Assembly (NCBI RefSeq): GCF_014898095.1
Contig: NZ_CP062946.1
Location: forward strand, 2,108,001 to 2,172,000
Length of the DNA: 64,000 nucleotides
Direction: 5' to 3'
Origin: Thalassotalea sp. LPB0316
GTDB lineage: Bacteria > Pseudomonadota > Gammaproteobacteria > Enterobacterales > Alteromonadaceae
Part shown: positions 7,940 to 16,787 of the stretch, piece after piece
How the letters are laid out: every line of letters starts with the position of its first letter
Numbering within the stretch: position 1 is the first letter of the stretch
Made by a program: the position numbers and the translations under genes
Notes under the pieces: generated by a model
The model's input: the letters and a program-made list of their open reading frames with translations, nothing else
Databases searched by the model: none
What the model was told of the DNA's origin: nothing

Positions 7940-8008
7940 ATGTTTTTCAATCCAACAATTCATTTTCACGGATGTCCGCATCTGTTGGTAGGGGGCGCTC
8001 ATGGCTAA
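7940..8008 (+). CDS. 22-codon leader peptide overlapping the lysC start
   Basis: A short frame, MFFNPTIHFHGCPHLLVGG then AHG, begins at ATG 7940 with a strong ribosome binding site (GGAG, spacer ACAAT). It ends with TAA at 8006-8008, after the lysC ATG at 8001-8003. The overlap and the good initiation signal suggest translational coupling between leader and lysC, downstream of the riboswitch. The peptide has no run of Lys codons, so classical attenuation by lysyl-tRNA is unlikely. Not experimentally known to me. Confidence 0.55.
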   Translation: MFFNPTIHFHGCPHLLVGGAHG

Positions 8009-9356
8009 TATCGCTGTCGCAAAATTTGGCGGAACGTCAGTGGCTACTCATCAAGCAATGTCTCGTTGTGCCGCGATTATTAAAGCAAAGTCAACGCGTA
8101 CATTAGTCGTTGTATCTGCGCCTGCTGGCGTAACTAATCACTTGGTATCTTTAAGTCAACCGGGCTTAGATCTGCAAGAGCAAAGCGAAACCATTCAAGC
8201 CATTCGCACGATTGTTTTTAATATTATTGATGATTTATCACAACGCGATGCCGCCGAGCAAATAGGCGATCAAGTTGAAAATATTTTAGCTGATTTGACC
8301 GTGAGAGCGGCTAGTCAGTCACTTCAGTTTGACGCTCAAAATGCCGATAGTATTTTAGCGTGTGGTGAACAAATGAGCTCATTGGTTTTCGCTCAAGTAC
8401 TAAATGAGCTTGACGTGCCAGCACAAAGCTTTGATGTTCGTCGAGTAATGAAAACCAACAGTTTGTACTCAAAAGCTGTGGTTGATATTGAGCAGGTTGC
8501 TCAACTAACACAATCAATTTTAGCGCCACTATTAGATAATCAAGTAGTCGTTACTCAAGGCTTTATCGGCCAAGATGGGCTAGGAAACACGACCACTTTA
8601 GGTCGTGGTGGTTCCGATTACAGCGCCGCTATTTTAGCCGAAGCGTTAGTTGCGGAAAATCTAGAGATTTGGACCGATGTCGAAGGGATTTTTACCACAG
8701 ATCCCCGCATTACCGCCCAAGCGAAATCGATTCCCGAAATTAGCTTTGGCGAAGCAGCTGAAATGGCAACCTTTGGCGCAAAAATTTTACATCCAGCCAC
8801 GTTAATTCCGGCGATGCGAAAAAACATTCCGGTATTTGTGGGCTCGAGTAAAGCGCCTGAAAAAGGTGGAACACGTATTCAGCAAAGTGTTGAATCGAGC
8901 CCGACATATCGCTCAATTGCATTGCGTCGAGAGCAGTCGCTAGTGACGGTGCGATCACCTGAGATGTTACACGCCAGTGGTTTTTTGGCAAAAGTTTTTA
9001 GTATTTTAGCCAAGCATGAATTGTCAGTTGATTTGATCACTACAAGTGAAATTTCTGTCGCCATGACCTTCGATAACCCAACATCTAATGCGCAAGCGCT
9101 GATCACCCATGAAGTGGTGAAAGAATTAGAGCAGTTATGTGAAGTGAGTGTTGAACATGGTCTCTCGCTCGTTGCCGTGATTGGCAATGGCTTACATGCA
9201 GCAAAAGCATTAGGTAGTAGCATTTTTGAGAAGATTAACGATTTTAATATTCGTTTGATTTGTCACGGTGCCAGCGCCAATAACATCTGCTTCTTAGTCC
9301 CCGAATCTGACGCAAACTCGGTGGTTTCTCAGCTACATAACACCTTGTTTGATTAA
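8001..9356 (+). CDS. lysC: Lysine-sensitive aspartokinase III
   Basis: Phosphorylates aspartate, the first step of the lysine, threonine and methionine pathway, in the cytosol. The product has 451 residues, as usual for monofunctional LysC. KFGGTSV (residues 8-14) is the kinase signature; TTLGRGGSDYSAAILAEAL and IWTDVEGIFTTDPR form the amino-acid-kinase core. The C-terminal part has two ACT domains including SVDLITTSEISVAMTFD, the region that binds inhibitor lysine in family members. A lysine riboswitch and a short leader frame precede it, giving two layers of feedback. The ATG is preceded by AGGGGG and overlaps the leader's end. Confidence 0.96.
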   Translation: MANIAVAKFGGTSVATHQAMSRCAAIIKAKSTRTLVVVSAPAGVTNHLVSLSQPGLDLQEQSETIQAIRTIVFNIIDDLSQRDAAEQIGDQVENILADLTVRAASQSLQFDAQNADSILACGEQMSSLVFAQVLNELDVPAQSFDVRRVMKTNSLYSKAVVDIEQVAQLTQSILAPLLDNQVVVTQGFIGQDGLGNTTTLGRGGSDYSAAILAEALVAENLEIWTDVEGIFTTDPRITAQAKSIPEISFGEAAEMATFGAKILHPATLIPAMRKNIPVFVGSSKAPEKGGTRIQQSVESSPTYRSIALRREQSLVTVRSPEMLHASGFLAKVFSILAKHELSVDLITTSEISVAMTFDNPTSNAQALITHEVVKELEQLCEVSVEHGLSLVAVIGNGLHAAKALGSSIFEKINDFNIRLICHGASANNICFLVPESDANSVVSQLHNTLFD

Positions 9357-9407
9357 CCTAACCCATTAAAATTTATACGCTTTGTTTAACTATTGAGCGT
9401 AATGAAT

Positions 9408-9436
9408 AAAAAAACCACCTTTTCTGGTGGTTTTTT
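9408..9436 (+). terminator. Intrinsic terminator of lysC
   Basis: A-run, ACCACC, short loop, GGTGGT and six T (to 9436), 52 bp past the lysC stop: a compact hairpin with U-tract. Confidence 0.85.
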
Positions 9437-9491
9437 ATTTTATGATACTCGAGTGGTGATTTTATTTTGATCAACAGCTAACAGCGAACTT

Positions 9492-10863
9492 GGGGTCAGA
9501 GTCATTTGACTCTGACCCTGAGGGATCCCCACAAATTTAAGCATCGCAAGTATTCCAGTAGGATATAACGCGATTTATTTGCTCAAAGGCCAGCCGAACT
9601 AAGGCTTTTGAGCACTTAAACCGCTTATCTCTTATCAGTCTTCGTCCAAGAAACGACAAGGACAATACGCGTTTATTACGTGTAGTGTTTGCTTGGTACC
9701 GTCTCGCAACTCGGCTAATCTCACCACAAACACCCACTATAATCGATAACCAATGAGCAATAGTTGTTAGCAATAATAGGTTGTTGAGTCTATGAGTTTT
9801 GTAGCTAAGGTGTAAGTTTAAACTAAAGCCATAGCGCTCACTTTTTACATCTCTAAACGCCTCTTCTTCCTGCATCCGTGTTTTATAAAGCTCAACAATA
9901 CGCTTTGCTGTGTTTGAAGATGTTATGAGGGATGTAGCTAGTACCCAGGGCTCTCGCCCACTTTTAGCATGTTGTTTAGCAAGCTTACTTTTCCGAGGTA
10001 GCCCTTCATTATTCAATGATTTACGACCTTTAGATTTACTTTTATAAACAACAACGTTAACTGCTAATGGGTTAGTTTTAGTTATGTGTCCAATGAAGTA
10101 TTTTGGTGTCGGTGTTGCAATTTCATGTAGCTTACTAATGTGCAACCATTGATTACCGGTGCAATTATAATAATTATTGCCACGTATACGTCCGATAAAA
10201 TCCCAACCCAATTTGAGAATTTGTTTAAACCAAGGCACTTTAAAACCGCCATCTGTTACAATGACTGGTCTACAGCACGCAGGTAGTACTTGTGCAAGCG
10301 AGATTAAAAACGCTTTATGAGTCGCAGGCTTTTCCTTAGTAGCCATGCCGTGCACCTCTTCATAGACCGTAATACTACGACCATCCAAAGCAACAGATGC
10401 TCGAATTAGAAAATTACGCTTGCGATTATCTAAGTCTGACCAATCAACTTGAATGAGCGGGCGACTATAGGGAGATATGTGCAACGAAGTCATTTCCCTA
10501 TATATATCAACACGTTCTCTATACAGATGCGCATTGGAGAGTAGTCTGTCAGCACGCTTAATTGAATGCTTTTCATAGGCACAACTATCAATACCACGTC
10601 CAATTGATGTCACGGTCGCAAAACTATCGAGTAGTAAGCTATCGACACAGCTTTTAATAGCCATTCGGCGCTTGGCGTGAATATTATTAGTGATCTTTAA
10701 AAAGGTTTGCTGCAAACTAGTGGTAACTTTCATGTGTGGTTATGGCTTTTCTTTTTGGCGATTGATCAGATCATCAACCGCCATGAAAGTTCCAAATTTT
10801 TAAAATAATATAACTGTTTGAAAAAATTAAATTATTTGTGGGGATGGCTCAGACTCTGACCCC
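9492..10863 (-). mobile_element. IS4-family insertion sequence, IS10-like
   Basis: One transposase gene is flanked by matching ends: GGGGTCAGAGTC at 9492 and its reverse complement GACTCTGACCCC ending at 10863, plus an inner pair ATCCCCACAAAT (9525-9536) and ATTTGTGGGGAT (10834-10845). The left end has an extra palindromic extension (12-bp arms, 9493-9518) that the right end lacks, so the exact tips are uncertain. I see no 9-bp target duplication. It sits between the ends of lysC and asnB and breaks no gene. Confidence 0.75.
9537..10733 (-). CDS. IS4-family transposase (IS10 group)
   Basis: A 398-residue DDE transposase that resembles the Tn10/IS10 enzyme along its length: SIKRADRLLSNAHLYRERVD, VDWSDLDNRKRNFLIRASVA, VIVTDGGFKVPWFKQILKLG, and near the C-terminus the YREK-like segment YKTRMQEEEAFRDVKSERYG. 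The Asp of VDWSD, the Asp of VTDGG and the Glu of EEAFRD are the expected catalytic triad. The frame is intact, so the element may be active. Its stop codon abuts the inner inverted repeat. Confidence 0.92.
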   Translation of the reverse strand: MKVTTSLQQTFLKITNNIHAKRRMAIKSCVDSLLLDSFATVTSIGRGIDSCAYEKHSIKRADRLLSNAHLYRERVDIYREMTSLHISPYSRPLIQVDWSDLDNRKRNFLIRASVALDGRSITVYEEVHGMATKEKPATHKAFLISLAQVLPACCRPVIVTDGGFKVPWFKQILKLGWDFIGRIRGNNYYNCTGNQWLHISKLHEIATPTPKYFIGHITKTNPLAVNVVVYKSKSKGRKSLNNEGLPRKSKLAKQHAKSGREPWVLATSLITSSNTAKRIVELYKTRMQEEEAFRDVKSERYGFSLNLHLSYKTHRLNNLLLLTTIAHWLSIIVGVCGEISRVARRYQANTTRNKRVLSLSFLGRRLIRDKRFKCSKALVRLAFEQINRVISYWNTCDA

Positions 10864-10877
10864 AAATTTTACAGAAG

Positions 10878-12551
10878 TTAATCTTGGTTGTAGCTGTCGT
10901 TATGAACACTCATCACTGCGCGACCTGATGGATCTGCCATTTTCTTGAAGTTTTCATCCCAAGCTAATGCCTGTGGTGTACTACAAGCAACTGACTTTCC
11001 GCCTGGTACACATTCAGCGGCAGAGGGCAGTGGGAAGTGCTCTTCAAAAATCTCACGGTAGAAGTACGCTTCCTTGGTGTCAGGCGTGTTGTGCGGGAAT
11101 TTGAATTTTGCATTGGCAAGTTGCTGATCGCTCACTTGGCTTTCAATATACACTTTTAAACTATCGATCCAAGAGTAACCAACACCATCTGAAAACTGCT
11201 CTTTTTGACGCCACAAAATTTCTTCTGGCAGATAGCCTTCAAATGCCGAACGCAAAATACCTTTTTCAATTTTGCCGTTGCCACACATTTTATCTTGAGG
11301 GTTGATGCGCATAGCAACATCCATAAAGTTTTTATCTAAAAATGGTACGCGCGCTTCAATACCCCACGCCGACATCGACTTGTTGGCACGCAAACAGTCA
11401 AACATGTGAAGTTTGTCGAGCTTGCGTAATAATTCTTCGTGAAACTCTTGTGCATTAGGTGCTTTGTGGAAGTATAAGTAACCGCCAAAAATCTCATCGG
11501 CACCTTCACCTGATAGCACCATTTTTATGCCCATCGCTTTAATTTTTCGCGCCATGAGGTACATAGGTGTTGATGCTCTAACAGTAGTAACATCGTAGGT
11601 TTCAAGGTGATAAATAACTTCTTTTAAGGCATCGATACCTTCTTGCTCGGTAAATAATACGCTGTGGTGAATCGTGCCTATGCTGTCGGCAACTTTTTGC
11701 GCCGCTTCTAGATCAGGAGAGCCTGCTAAGCCACAAGCAAATGAGTGAACCTTTGGCCACCAAGCTTCTGATAAGTCATTTTCCTCTACGCGGCGCGCGG
11801 CAAATTTTTGTGTAATCGCTGACACCAGTGAAGAATCTAAACCACCTGATAATAATACGCCGTACGGTACGTCAGTCATTAAATGTGACTTAACTGAATC
11901 TTCTAACGCTTCGCGTAATTTGGTTTTACTGGTGAAGTTGTCTTTAATTGCAGAGTATTGCTGCCAGTTACGATGGTAATATTTTTGAATACTGCCAACT
12001 TTACTGTCGAGGAAGTGACCTGGCGGGAATTCGCTAACTGTTTTACACACTGGCATCAGGGCTTTCATTTCTGAGGCAACGTAAAAGTTACCGTGCTCAT
12101 CATAGCCAGTGTAAAGTGGAATAATACCAATGTGGTCGCGAGCAATTAGGTAGCTGTTATCGTCTGCATTATATAAGCAAAAGGCAAACATGCCTTGTAG
12201 CTTGTCAATAAAGGCACTGCCGTGCTCTTGGTATAGCGGTAAGATCACTTCACAGTCAGAATGGGTTTTAAATTGATAATCAAGGGTGAGCGTTTCTTCT
12301 AACGCTTTGTGGTTATAAATTTCACCGTTAACCGCTAACACGTGCGTTTTATCGGCGTTATAGAGTGGCTGAGCACCGTTTTCGGTATCAACAATGGCTA
12401 ATCGTTCGTGAACTAAAATCGCGTGGTCGTTGTGGTAAATACCTGACCAATCTGGGCCGCGATGGCGTAATAAGCGAGAACATTCTATGGCCGTTGAACG
12501 CAATTCTTCGGCGTTGTTTTTTATATCTAAAATACTAAAGATCGAACACAT
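10878..12551 (-). CDS. asnB: Asparagine synthase B (glutamine-hydrolysing)
   Basis: Makes asparagine from aspartate, ATP and glutamine in the cytosol. The product has 557 residues, close to E. coli AsnB. After Met removal the N-terminal Cys (MCSIFSI) is the glutaminase nucleophile; RLAIVDTENGAQPL and NGEIYNHKAL complete that domain. The synthetase domain carries the PP-loop SGGLDSSLVSAI and VLSGEGADEIFGGYLYFHKA. Start ATG 12551 is required to place Cys at position 2. The gene is a single unit; the IS element lies just downstream of its stop, which may have displaced its terminator. Confidence 0.96.
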   Translation of the reverse strand: MCSIFSILDIKNNAEELRSTAIECSRLLRHRGPDWSGIYHNDHAILVHERLAIVDTENGAQPLYNADKTHVLAVNGEIYNHKALEETLTLDYQFKTHSDCEVILPLYQEHGSAFIDKLQGMFAFCLYNADDNSYLIARDHIGIIPLYTGYDEHGNFYVASEMKALMPVCKTVSEFPPGHFLDSKVGSIQKYYHRNWQQYSAIKDNFTSKTKLREALEDSVKSHLMTDVPYGVLLSGGLDSSLVSAITQKFAARRVEENDLSEAWWPKVHSFACGLAGSPDLEAAQKVADSIGTIHHSVLFTEQEGIDALKEVIYHLETYDVTTVRASTPMYLMARKIKAMGIKMVLSGEGADEIFGGYLYFHKAPNAQEFHEELLRKLDKLHMFDCLRANKSMSAWGIEARVPFLDKNFMDVAMRINPQDKMCGNGKIEKGILRSAFEGYLPEEILWRQKEQFSDGVGYSWIDSLKVYIESQVSDQQLANAKFKFPHNTPDTKEAYFYREIFEEHFPLPSAAECVPGGKSVACSTPQALAWDENFKKMADPSGRAVMSVHNDSYNQD

Positions 12552-12896
12552 TGAAGCGCTACTCCTTTGTTATTTTCATTTTATTAAAATTAAATCATTG
12601 CTGATTTACCGTCAGTTGTTAGGCAAATTTCTTGTGCCAGAGGAATTGGCGAGCGATGGGAAATTTGAATTGAGTTATTTACAATTATTTATCACAACTT
12701 CAATACCTACTTTGCCTAGAATTATTTAAATTGCAATAGCTTGGCGTAGAATTTTTACTCTAGATTAGTGCATTTAGTTATAAGTAGGTAATTATCAATA
12801 AGTTAGCGCATTGAAGCCGAGGTCTATCGTCACTTAATATTTTGCTTTAATCGTGTATACTGAATCTTACCTTGAACGGAAAGTTAGTTTACGCCT
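12552..12896. other. Intergenic region between asnB and the pyroglutamyl-peptidase-like gene
   Basis: A 345-bp AT-rich divergent interval that must hold the promoters of both genes. I see no repeat, RNA gene or convincing operator in it. Confidence 0.5.
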
Positions 12897-14069
12897 TTGA
12901 AAACGTTAAAAAAATACTCGAGTGCATGGATTGCTGCCTGCTGTTTGTTGTCAGCGCCTAGCTATGCTGATTACACCAAACCAACGGTTGAAGAGCTGCG
13001 AATTGCCAAAGCAAAGCAGGCGATGCCTACTGTTGTCAGTCAATTAGCTGATCGGGTTGCTGAGTTTGACGATCAAATAAACAAAGCACGTAAATATACG
13101 ACCTTAATGCAGTTGGTCTTACGTCATAGCGATTTGCTTTGGCGTGATGCAGTGCAAAGTTATAAATCAGCCAATGATCAAGACGATAGAGCCCTGTATT
13201 GGGCGCGGTTACAAATGAGCGAATCGCTACGCGGCGCTAGCGCATTTCAATCGCTACTACCAGAGCAACAAGCGAAGCTTTTATGGCAGTTTGAGTTATT
13301 ATCTCGCGGTCAGATGGATGTAAAATTTGATCGCAACACACAAAAGCGTATTTTGATCACCGGTTTTGATCCTTTCTTTTTAGATAGGCACATCAATCAA
13401 TCAAATCCATCGGGCGCTACCGCCTTAGCATTAGACGACGTTGTGATCAGTAGTAAAGGTGTTAGCGCGGAAATTGAAACCTTAATTGTGCCCGTGCGCT
13501 TTGCCGATTTTGATCAAGGTATGATTGAAACCATACTAACGCCTTATTTTAAAGAGCAAGCCGTCGATATGGTGGTGACCATTAGTATGGGACGTGAGCA
13601 CTTTGATTTGGAACATTTTCCGGCGCTAAGACGCAGTGCTAAGGCACCTGATAATTTAAATGTATACACTGGCGCAACAAGCGAAAATCCACTAATCCCG
13701 CTACTAAACAACAAGCCACTAGCTGGCCCTGAGTTTGTGGTCTATTCACTGCCATATCAAGCCATGCAAAAAGCAACAGGGCAATTTAAGATCAACGATA
13801 ATCGCTTTGTGCAAACACTAGCAAAAGGTGAGTTTTATCCCAGTGATTTAGCCGAGCTAAATAATGAAACTTCTGTGCAGGGCTCTGGCGGTGGTTATTT
13901 GTCTAACGAAATATCGTATCGCAGTATTTTATTGAGAAACGATTACGCGCCGGTAATGCCTGTTGGCCATATTCATACGCCGAAAATAAAGGCCTATGAG
14001 CCGCAAAAAACACAAGCCATTATTGAGCAAATTAAGCGAATGTTAGGTTTAGCGATTAGTGAAATTTAA
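12897..14069 (+). CDS. Secreted pyroglutamyl-peptidase-I-like (C15 fold) protein with Ser in place of the catalytic Cys
   Basis: A 390-residue protein with signal peptide MKTLKKYSSAWIAACCLLS ending near SYA-D, an N-terminal helical extension of about 130 residues and a C-terminal C15-like domain starting at RILITGFDPFFLDRHINQSN (NPSG follows). By motif alignment with pyrrolidone-carboxyl peptidases, E239 (GREHFDLEHF) matches the conserved Glu and H360 (GHIHTP) the catalytic His. The Cys position is S336 (GGGYLSNE), and the Ser-His spacing of 24 matches the Cys-His spacing of the family. So either a serine nucleophile or a non-catalytic binding protein. The start is TTG 12897; no ATG fits the signal peptide. 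Function unknown. Confidence 0.72.
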   Translation: MKTLKKYSSAWIAACCLLSAPSYADYTKPTVEELRIAKAKQAMPTVVSQLADRVAEFDDQINKARKYTTLMQLVLRHSDLLWRDAVQSYKSANDQDDRALYWARLQMSESLRGASAFQSLLPEQQAKLLWQFELLSRGQMDVKFDRNTQKRILITGFDPFFLDRHINQSNPSGATALALDDVVISSKGVSAEIETLIVPVRFADFDQGMIETILTPYFKEQAVDMVVTISMGREHFDLEHFPALRRSAKAPDNLNVYTGATSENPLIPLLNNKPLAGPEFVVYSLPYQAMQKATGQFKINDNRFVQTLAKGEFYPSDLAELNNETSVQGSGGGYLSNEISYRSILLRNDYAPVMPVGHIHTPKIKAYEPQKTQAIIEQIKRMLGLAISEI

Positions 14070-14136
14070 TACTTTTTAAGTGATAAAACGGCACTTTATT
14101 TAAGTACTAAGTATCGGCGGTTGATCTTGACACAAC

Positions 14137-14162
14137 AAAAAGGGAGCTGATGCTCCCTTTTT
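14137..14162. terminator. Bidirectional terminator between convergent genes
   Basis: AAAAAGGGAGC (14137-14147), loop TGAT, GCTCCCTTTTT (14152-14162): an 11-bp stem with U-tracts on both strands, serving the C15-like gene and mltD. Confidence 0.88.
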
Positions 14163-14183
14163 CGTTAGTAACCAAAATTTTGG

Positions 14184-15833
14184 TTAGATGCTGTTGGTCA
14201 CATCAACTGACAGTTTTAGCATTTGCCCCGGTTGTAGGTAGTCTTTACGGCTAATGCTATTCCAGCGCTCTATTTCTTTGATGCTGACATTAAATTTGTT
14301 AGCAATGCGAGAAAATGAATCACCTTTTCTCACGCGATACGTGATATTGCGCATCACAGCTTGTTCGGTTGCTAGGTGTTTGTTATTCGTTGATTTTTGC
14401 CAAATCACTAGCTTTTGACCCGGCTTAATAAAATCTCTTGGCGCCATGCCATTCCACTTGGCAATGCTTTTGGTTGAGACTTTATATTCATTGGCAATGT
14501 CCCATAGGGTGTCGCCTGATTTCACCGTGTAGTTAATCTTAGTGCCAGCGCGAGTGCGATTTTGCTTAGACGCTAAACGCTGCTCTTGGCTTAAGATATA
14601 GCTATCTAGTGATTGTGTTGCCACCGGAATGAGTAAGTATTTGCCGGCGCGAATTTGAGATCCTTTAATATCGTTAACCTGTTGAATTAGCGTAACATTG
14701 GTATCAAATTTGTTGGCGATTTTGATTAAGCTATCACCTTCTTTGATCTTGTAACGCTGCCAAGCTAAGCGATCTTGATCGGTCAATTTTGCTAAGCCGG
14801 CATTAAAAGTTTCAACCTTGGTTTCAGGTAATAATAAGTAGTGAGGGCCGTCAGGATCGGTTGCCCAGCGATTGAAGCCAGGGTTTAATCGTTGCAATTC
14901 ACCGAGCGATAAGTCCGCTAATTGTGCTGCTTTAGCCAAATCGAGTTGCGAGCCAATATCGACCTTAGTTAGCACGCTTTGGTTTTCAATCTCGTAAAGT
15001 TTAATACCAAATTCATCGGGACGTTTTACGATATCGGCTAATGCCAATAGTTTTGGTACATAGGCTCGGGTTTCTTTCGGTAAATCAAGCGACCAAAAAT
15101 CCGTTGGTTTATTCTTGCGAGCGTTATTGCGCATTGCTCGACGAACACGGCCTTCACCCGAATTATAGGCAGCAAGCGCTAATAACCAGTCTCCGTCAAA
15201 AAACTCGTTTAAATATTTTAGGTAGGCAATGGCACCTTGGGTTGATGCAATAACATCGCGTCGACCGTCATACCACCAGTTTTGCTTCATGCCGAAGCGC
15301 TTACCTGTGCCCGGAACAAACTGCCACATGCCAGAAGCGCGACCATGAGAGTAGGCGAATGGGTCAAAAGCACTTTCCACCACAGGTAACAGTGCAATCT
15401 CCATTGGGATATCATTTTTCTCTAATTCTTCTACAATGTAGAACAAGAATGGTTCGGCGCGTTTAGCCACGCGATCAAGATAAGACGGGTGTCTAACATA
15501 CCAGTCGCGTTGAGCTTTCAGTCTCGCGTTTTCGTCAATCGGAAAGCTCAAGCCAGATCTTATGCGTTGCCAGATATCGTTGGTGACATCGACATCTTGG
15601 TCGCCCAATGTAAATTCAATATCAGCAACTGGATGTATAACGTCAGCATTAGGATCAGCTAAAATTGCTTGATTAATTTCATCTGGACTAGCGATATCTA
15701 CTAGAACATCCTGCTGATCAGCGTCATTGTTACTGGTCATTAATGAGGTTGTTTGACAACCGGTTAACAACATAGCAGAGGCAATTGTTATTTTCAGTGG
15801 GGAGAATATGTACTTCATTGATATATTTTTCAT
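14184..15833 (-). CDS. mltD: Membrane-bound lytic murein transglycosylase D
   Basis: Cleaves peptidoglycan glycan strands with formation of 1,6-anhydro-MurNAc, at the inner face of the outer membrane. The product has 549 residues. A lipoprotein signal ends in LLTGC near residue 26. The SLT domain has the catalytic Glu in VVESAFDPFAYSHGRASGMW and AYNSGEGRVRRAM. Three LysM peptidoglycan-binding repeats follow in the C-terminal third (YKIKEGDSLIKIANKF, YTVKSGDTLWDIANEY, YRVRKGDSFSRIANKF). It lies next to gloB on the same strand, as in many gammaproteobacteria. An internal ATG (MKYIF) five codons in is an alternative start. Confidence 0.95.
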   Translation of the reverse strand: MKNISMKYIFSPLKITIASAMLLTGCQTTSLMTSNNDADQQDVLVDIASPDEINQAILADPNADVIHPVADIEFTLGDQDVDVTNDIWQRIRSGLSFPIDENARLKAQRDWYVRHPSYLDRVAKRAEPFLFYIVEELEKNDIPMEIALLPVVESAFDPFAYSHGRASGMWQFVPGTGKRFGMKQNWWYDGRRDVIASTQGAIAYLKYLNEFFDGDWLLALAAYNSGEGRVRRAMRNNARKNKPTDFWSLDLPKETRAYVPKLLALADIVKRPDEFGIKLYEIENQSVLTKVDIGSQLDLAKAAQLADLSLGELQRLNPGFNRWATDPDGPHYLLLPETKVETFNAGLAKLTDQDRLAWQRYKIKEGDSLIKIANKFDTNVTLIQQVNDIKGSQIRAGKYLLIPVATQSLDSYILSQEQRLASKQNRTRAGTKINYTVKSGDTLWDIANEYKVSTKSIAKWNGMAPRDFIKPGQKLVIWQKSTNNKHLATEQAVMRNITYRVRKGDSFSRIANKFNVSIKEIERWNSISRKDYLQPGQMLKLSVDVTNSI

Positions 15834-15883
15834 TGCTTGAACCTAGCAAGTGTTACCGATTTGTTGCATGAATTCAAGCGTAT

Positions 15884-16675
15884 TTACACGTTATCTTTCC
15901 ATTGCCTAATGGCGGCAAAGGTCTCTATAGAGGTGGTGATAATCGCGTTTTTATAGTCACTAGCTGCTTGTTGTATTTGCGGCAAATGACAACGCAAAAA
16001 TGGATTAATGGTTTTTTCAAGCCCAATCGTTGACGGTAACGTTGTTTTATCTTGTTTTCTCGCCTCTACGACTTGATTGTAATAGTTTAGTATGTCGAGG
16101 TTATTGGGCTCTACCATCAAGGCAAAGGTTAAATTCGCCAGCGTATACTCGTGGCTACAATAGACCTTTGTCGTGTCTTTGAGCTGGGCTAATTGCGCTA
16201 ATGATTGGCTCATTTGCGCTGGCGTACCTTCAAATAATCTGCCACAACCGGCTGAAAACAAGGTGTCGCCACAAAATAACGAGGCGTCATCAACATAACC
16301 AATATGACCCAGTGTATGACCGGGTAGGGCGATAACCTTAAATGTTGTGTTGAATTGCTCCAATACAATCGTTTCGTTGCCCACTAAAGGGTGGGTTGTG
16401 CCACTGATTTCATTGAGCTTTGGTGCGTATACTCGAGTCGCCTGATCGCGTTGCTCATTGTATTCAATCAACGTGCTTAGCCCACCAATGTGATCATGGT
16501 GATGATGAGTAATTAAGATGTCAGTGAGTATTAGGCCGTGTTGCTTCAAATAATTAATACACACATTAGCGTCACTAGGGTCGACAATAACAGCGTATTG
16601 TTGATTTCTTAACAGCCAAATATAATTGTCGTTAAAGGCTTTAATCACATCAATTTGATAAGCAGTTGTTGGCAT
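15884..16675 (-). CDS. gloB: Hydroxyacylglutathione hydrolase (glyoxalase II)
   Basis: Hydrolyses S-lactoylglutathione to lactate and glutathione in the cytosol, the last step of methylglyoxal detoxification. The 263-residue metallo-beta-lactamase-fold protein has the binuclear metal motif THHHHDHIGG, further ligands in ALPGHTLGHIGYV and LFCGDTLFSAGCGRLFEGT, and YCSHEYTLANL. The C-terminal helical domain with NPFLRC is as in GloB. Divergent from yafS, matching E. coli gene order. Confidence 0.96.
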   Translation of the reverse strand: MPTTAYQIDVIKAFNDNYIWLLRNQQYAVIVDPSDANVCINYLKQHGLILTDILITHHHHDHIGGLSTLIEYNEQRDQATRVYAPKLNEISGTTHPLVGNETIVLEQFNTTFKVIALPGHTLGHIGYVDDASLFCGDTLFSAGCGRLFEGTPAQMSQSLAQLAQLKDTTKVYCSHEYTLANLTFALMVEPNNLDILNYYNQVVEARKQDKTTLPSTIGLEKTINPFLRCHLPQIQQAASDYKNAIITTSIETFAAIRQWKDNV

Positions 16676-16787
16676 AGACTATCCTCAGGCTAATTAGCGG
16701 GTTATTATCATCGATACAGTAATCGATATAATAACCGATATAGTCGCGAAATCGGTAACATTACGCTATGGAGTGTTTGCAAACGTT

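Noticed and set aside
7858..8106. An 82-codon frame across the lysC start
   Set aside because: It runs out of frame through the start of lysC and has no family features; the shorter 22-codon frame has the ribosome binding site.
9480..10875. A 9-bp target duplication around the IS element
   Set aside because: The bases on the two sides (CAGCGAACT and AATTTTACA for the most likely tips) do not match.
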